Below, piece after piece: positions 60,446 to 64,000 of a stretch of DNA of 64,000 nt. Under the pieces are notes generated by a model, which was not told the origin of the DNA, searched no databases, and saw only the letters and a list, made by a program, of their open reading frames with translations. Positions within the stretch are counted from its first letter, which is position 1, and each line of letters starts with the position of its first letter. The position numbers and the translations under genes are program-made. The stretch comes from JAJEFO01 sp022819605 (GTDB lineage: Bacteria > Pseudomonadota > Alphaproteobacteria > Rhodobacterales > Rhodobacteraceae): assembly GCA_965221545.1 (NCBI GenBank), contig OZ244901.1:186001-250000 (forward strand), written 5' to 3'.

Positions 60446-63103
60446 ATGGCATTTCAGACAAGAACCCGCGATCCACTCCTTGACAGTGACACTCAGGCGA
60501 TCATCGAGCGCCGAGGCAAGGAAATCCTTGGACTCCTGCTTCTGGGCATCGCCGTCGCGATTGTACTGGCGCTTGGTTCGTATTCTCCGGAAGAGCCAAG
60601 CTGGCAGTCGACGGCAGGAACCTCGGACGAGAATCTCCTGGGGCCCATCGGCGCGACCTTTGCCCTGCTGGTTTACGTGATCATCGGTTACGGGGGGTGG
60701 GCAATTGCCCTGGTTCCCCTGGCATGGGGCCTTCGTTTCCTTCTCCATTTTGGCGAGAAGACCGCATTGCGTCGCCTAATCTTCGCACCCGTCGCGATTG
60801 CCATGGTGTCGATCTATTTTGCGACCCACGTCACGGGTGCGGACTGGAAATACGCGTCCGGGCTTGGCGGCCATTTTGGCGACGTCGTGCTGGGCGCCGT
60901 TCTGGTCTTCCTGCCCGTGGAACTCGACATCGGACTGAAGGTTCTTTCGGCGGCGCTCTTCGTCGGCGGCGTCGCGCTGCTCGCCTACGTGCTGGGCGTA
61001 ACGCGCAGCGAAGTCCGGCATTTCGCGCGGTTCCTGGTGAGCGGCCTGGCCTTTGGCGGGCGCATGGTCGTTCGTTTCACGGCCGAAGGCGTCGCGGGCG
61101 GTTGGCGTGCATGCCTGCGAGCGTTCCGCACGAGATCGTCAGAGGCGGATTTCGACCAGGGCTTGCGGGATGACAAATCTCGTCCGGGCGCGGAAATTGC
61201 CCGGCCAGGGTCGCATTCGGTGGACGGGTCCGCTGCTCTGGAGGAGCCTCCGCTGTCCCGCGAGATTGGCCGGATCGGGGCACGGATTGCAGATGTCGTT
61301 GAAAGAAGGACGCAAGACTCCGGGTGCATCCTCCGCGAAGAGCCGCCGCTTCGGCGGCCGGAAAGTCCGGGCGACGTGGAATTTTCCCGGCAGGAACATG
61401 GTGACATCGACGAGGAATTTCCCATGCCGGAGTCTGAATTCATGGATCCGGTCGGCATGGCTGCGGGTTCCGACCGCATCGCCGCGCCCGAGGCAACGGC
61501 GACGGTGCGGCACGCGGCAAAGCGGCCCGCCAGGTCTCGCCGGGCTCGCGCCGAGGCGGAACCGTTCCTGCCCTTCTCCGACCGCAAGGCCGAATTCGAA
61601 GTGCCTCCATTGGGTCTTCTGACCGATCCGATCACGATCAGGCGCCATCATCTTTCGGACGACGCGCTGAAGGAGAACGCACGGATGCTCGAGAATGTTC
61701 TTGATGACTATGGCGTCAGGGGCGAGATCGTCAGCGTGCGTCCCGGCCCGGTCGTGACAATGTACGAGCTTGAACCCGCTCCCGGTCTCAAGGCCAGCCG
61801 CGTCATGGGGCTTGCAGACGACATAGCTCGCTCCATGTCGGCGCTTTCGGCACGTGTCTCCACCGTCCCGGGGCGTTCCGTCATCGGCATTGAGCTGCCA
61901 AACGACAATCGCGAGATGGTGGTCCTTCGCGAGATGCTGTCCACTCGCGACTACGGTGACAGCAAGCAGCGCCTTCCGCTGGCTCTCGGCAAGAACATCG
62001 GCGGCGATCCAGTGGTTGCGGATCTTGCCAGGATGCCTCACCTCCTGATCGCCGGGACCACGGGATCGGGCAAGTCGGTCGCCATCAACACGATGATCCT
62101 CAGCCTTCTCTACAAGCTGACGCCTGAGGAATGCCGCCTAATCATGATTGATCCGAAAATGCTGGAGCTTTCCGTCTACGACGGCATTCCCCACCTGCTT
62201 TCGCCGGTCGTGACCGATCCGAAGAAGGCGGTGATCGCCCTGAAATGGATCGTCGGCGAGATGGAGGAGCGCTACCGCAAGATGTCCAAGATGGGGGTCC
62301 GCAACATCGAGGGCTACAATGGCCGGGTCAAGGCTGCGCTTTCCAAGGGAGAGATGTTCTCGCGCACCGTGCAGACCGGATTCGACGACGAGACGGGCGA
62401 CCCGGTGTTCGAGACGGAGGAATTCGAGCCGGAGACGCTTCCCTACGTCGTGGTGATCGTGGACGAGATGGCCGACCTGATGATGGTCGCGGGCAAGGAA
62501 ATCGAAGCCTGCATCCAGCGCCTGGCCCAAATGGCCCGGGCTTCCGGCATTCACTTGATCATGGCAACGCAGCGGCCGTCAGTGGACGTCATCACGGGGA
62601 CAATAAAGGCGAACTTTCCGACCAGGGTTTCGTTCCAGGTCACGTCGAAGGTCGACAGCCGGACCATCCTCGGGGAAATGGGTGCAGAGCAGCTGCTCGG
62701 CCAGGGCGACATGCTCTACATGGCTGGAGGAGGCAAGATCATTCGCGTTCACGGGCCCTTTGTCTCGGACGAAGAGGTCGAGGAAGTGGTCAGTCACCTG
62801 AAGAGCTTCGGGGCCCCGGAATATCTTGCGGGCGTCGTGGCGGGGTCCGACGAAGAGGCGAGTTCGGACATCGATCTCGTGCTTGGCCTTGGAGGAAACA
62901 CGGATGGCGAGGACGCGCTTTACGATCAGGCTGTCCAGATCGTCATCAGCGACCGCAAGTGCTCGACGTCCTATATTCAGCGCAAGCTTGCCATCGGCTA
63001 CAACAAGGCTGCGCGGCTTGTCGAGCAGATGGAGGAGAACGGTTTGGTCAGCGCGGCCAACCACGTCGGCAAGCGCGAGATCCTGGTGCCCGAACAGGGT
63101 TGA
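60446..63103 (+). CDS. ftsK: DNA translocase FtsK
   Basis: 885 aa septal DNA pump for chromosome segregation. Four to five N-terminal membrane segments, an acidic/low-complexity linker, then the motor: beta domain PGPVVTMYELEPAPGLKASRV, Walker A LLIAGTTGSGKSVAINTM (K543), Walker B YVVVIVDEMADLMM, HLIMATQRPSVDVITG, and the C-terminal winged-helix gamma domain (SDRKCSTSYIQRKLAIGYNKAARLVEQMEENGLVS) that reads KOPS. Confidence 0.95.
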   Translation: MAFQTRTRDPLLDSDTQAIIERRGKEILGLLLLGIAVAIVLALGSYSPEEPSWQSTAGTSDENLLGPIGATFALLVYVIIGYGGWAIALVPLAWGLRFLLHFGEKTALRRLIFAPVAIAMVSIYFATHVTGADWKYASGLGGHFGDVVLGAVLVFLPVELDIGLKVLSAALFVGGVALLAYVLGVTRSEVRHFARFLVSGLAFGGRMVVRFTAEGVAGGWRACLRAFRTRSSEADFDQGLRDDKSRPGAEIARPGSHSVDGSAALEEPPLSREIGRIGARIADVVERRTQDSGCILREEPPLRRPESPGDVEFSRQEHGDIDEEFPMPESEFMDPVGMAAGSDRIAAPEATATVRHAAKRPARSRRARAEAEPFLPFSDRKAEFEVPPLGLLTDPITIRRHHLSDDALKENARMLENVLDDYGVRGEIVSVRPGPVVTMYELEPAPGLKASRVMGLADDIARSMSALSARVSTVPGRSVIGIELPNDNREMVVLREMLSTRDYGDSKQRLPLALGKNIGGDPVVADLARMPHLLIAGTTGSGKSVAINTMILSLLYKLTPEECRLIMIDPKMLELSVYDGIPHLLSPVVTDPKKAVIALKWIVGEMEERYRKMSKMGVRNIEGYNGRVKAALSKGEMFSRTVQTGFDDETGDPVFETEEFEPETLPYVVVIVDEMADLMMVAGKEIEACIQRLAQMARASGIHLIMATQRPSVDVITGTIKANFPTRVSFQVTSKVDSRTILGEMGAEQLLGQGDMLYMAGGGKIIRVHGPFVSDEEVEEVVSHLKSFGAPEYLAGVVAGSDEEASSDIDLVLGLGGNTDGEDALYDQAVQIVISDRKCSTSYIQRKLAIGYNKAARLVEQMEENGLVSAANHVGKREILVPEQG

Positions 63104-63585
63104 TGTTGAGAACCAGGCCTTGGGCAGAAAGACCCTTGTTGGGGATGTTGCGCAGGCAGAAGTTAAGGATGCCCGGCTGACTTTGGTTCATGGATTGGGC
63201 TGCGATGCAAAGGCTCAACCGGCTTGGACGAAATTTCATTTGACAGGTTCGGAAGCCAGGCAACGACGGTGACGCGGACCGGGCGCAGGAGCACGTGGCT
63301 CCATACCCGGATGCATGGGTCCAGTGGCAACGTGGCGGGCGCAGTGATCACTTGCGTAAAGGGCGGTGCAAGCATGCACGTGCCACGTGCAAACTGACGG
63401 ACATGAATGGAATTTCCGTCCGTGCCCCTCGAATCCTGCGATGGGTGTCCGAGACAGGTCCGGTCGCGTCGTCGAGCAAGAATGCGCATCACGAAATTCT
63501 CAACCGTCTGTCGCTTGGTTTTGCAACGAATATGTGCTTGTTCTCGGCCAGAACGAACAACGAAACGAACCGGTCAGGAGGCACG
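63104..63585. other. Intergenic stretch between ftsK and lolA
   Basis: About 480 bp, unusually long for this normally tight pair. Frames on both strands are short and without motifs; no terminator with U-run seen. CAGGAGG at 63575-63581 is the ribosome-binding site of the next gene. Confidence 0.45.
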
Positions 63586-64000
63586 ATGCTTCGCCGCACC
63601 TTTCTTGCCAGCGGGATCGCCCTTGCGGCGACCCCCGTGCTTGCTGAGCAAAAACTGACACTTGACGCGATTTCGCGCTACATCATGAAGATCACGCGCG
63701 CGAAATGCGATTTTGCGCAGATCAACGATGACGGCACGCTCTCGACCGGCACCCTGTACATCTGGCGTCCCGGAAGAATGCGCTTCGAATATGACGCGCC
63801 TGAAGACCTGCTTGTCATGGCAGGCGGTGGCCAGGTCGCCATATTCGACGGCAAGTCGAACATTTCCGGCGCAGAGCGATATCCGTTGAGACGGACGCCA
63901 TTGAACCTGATCCTGGAACGAGACATCGATCTCGGGAGTCGCGACATGGTCATAGATCATGACTTTGACGGCACGGCCACCATCGTGACGGCGCAGGACC
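63586..64000 (+). CDS. lolA: LolA-family outer-membrane lipoprotein carrier, 3' end outside window
   Basis: The first 138 codons are present and the frame is still open at the window edge. Signal peptide MLRRTFLASGIALAATPVLA, then LTLDAISRYIMKITRAKCDFAQINDDGTLSTGTLYIWRPGRMRFEYDAP, the LolA pattern (..F.Q....G....G.....RPG..R..Y..P). LolA ferries lipoproteins across the periplasm. The site GGTCAGGAGGCACG precedes the ATG; relatives have it next to ftsK. Confidence 0.88.
   Translation, partial: MLRRTFLASGIALAATPVLAEQKLTLDAISRYIMKITRAKCDFAQINDDGTLSTGTLYIWRPGRMRFEYDAPEDLLVMAGGGQVAIFDGKSNISGAERYPLRRTPLNLILERDIDLGSRDMVIDHDFDGTATIVTAQD

Noticed and set aside
1..64000. tRNA or rRNA genes
   Set aside because: Scanned the gene-free stretches for T-loop-like GGTTCGA..CC patterns with pairing arms and for rRNA core sequences; none convincing.

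Overview
The window looks like a chromosomal segment of an alphaproteobacterium, most likely order Rhodobacterales. The evidence is moderately high GC and several gene neighbourhoods familiar from that group: divergent serB / serC-serA with a serC leader RNA; dsbA-like / DUF721 / mutY; an inositol-monophosphatase-family gene with pmbA; leuS-lptE-holA; znuA / zur-znuC-znuB; and an FAD hydroxylase / amidase / aminotransferase / ftsK / lolA run at the right end. No rRNA, tRNA or CRISPR array was found.

Layout. 0-7.4 kb: the end of a thiamine ABC transporter (thiP, thiQ), serine biosynthesis (serB, serC, serA), a MIP channel, a phosphoesterase and a DUF4170 gene. 7.4-14.5 kb: lpxK and then a disturbed accessory stretch. 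It holds a fragment of an Rpn/DUF4351-type protein, an orphan Phd-type antitoxin, a broken AbiEii-like toxin gene, and a large PLD-nuclease/SF2-helicase/DUF3427 gene (SauUSI-like type IV restriction family) split by one apparent 1-nt frameshift. I read this as a decaying defence islet. 14.5-32.8 kb: housekeeping genes (dsbA-like, DUF721, mutY, pmbA, holA, lptE, leuS, a TPR-sulfotransferase, yggS, ribA, an L,D-transpeptidase, a response regulator, a glutamine amidotransferase). 32.8-38.9 kb: a gene-poor stretch with a thiamine-diphosphate-enzyme remnant, pepF, and the zinc uptake system with its regulator Zur.

38.9-53.3 kb is a transport region. Insertion-sequence debris (a TnpB-like tail against an IS110-like head) precedes two tandem, paralogous five-domain peptide-type ABC operons. 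Each is substrate-binding protein, two permeases and a fused double ATPase. A third, solitary substrate-binding protein follows a decayed cysC (APS kinase) pseudogene. In both complete operons a long, near-perfect hairpin lies just after the binding-protein gene, as expected if binding protein is made in excess of the membrane parts. All three binding proteins start with a twin-arginine-like signal. 53.5-64 kb: xthA, a CnoX-like thioredoxin, a LON-domain protein, a Trm112-like protein, an FAD hydroxylase, an amidase, an aminotransferase, ftsK and the start of a lolA family gene.

The number of gene remnants (Rpn, AbiEii, the split helicase, a TPP enzyme, TnpB, IS110, cysC) and the long empty spacers suggest a chromosome losing genes, but that is an inference from one window. 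Family names come from reading motifs by eye, with no database search.
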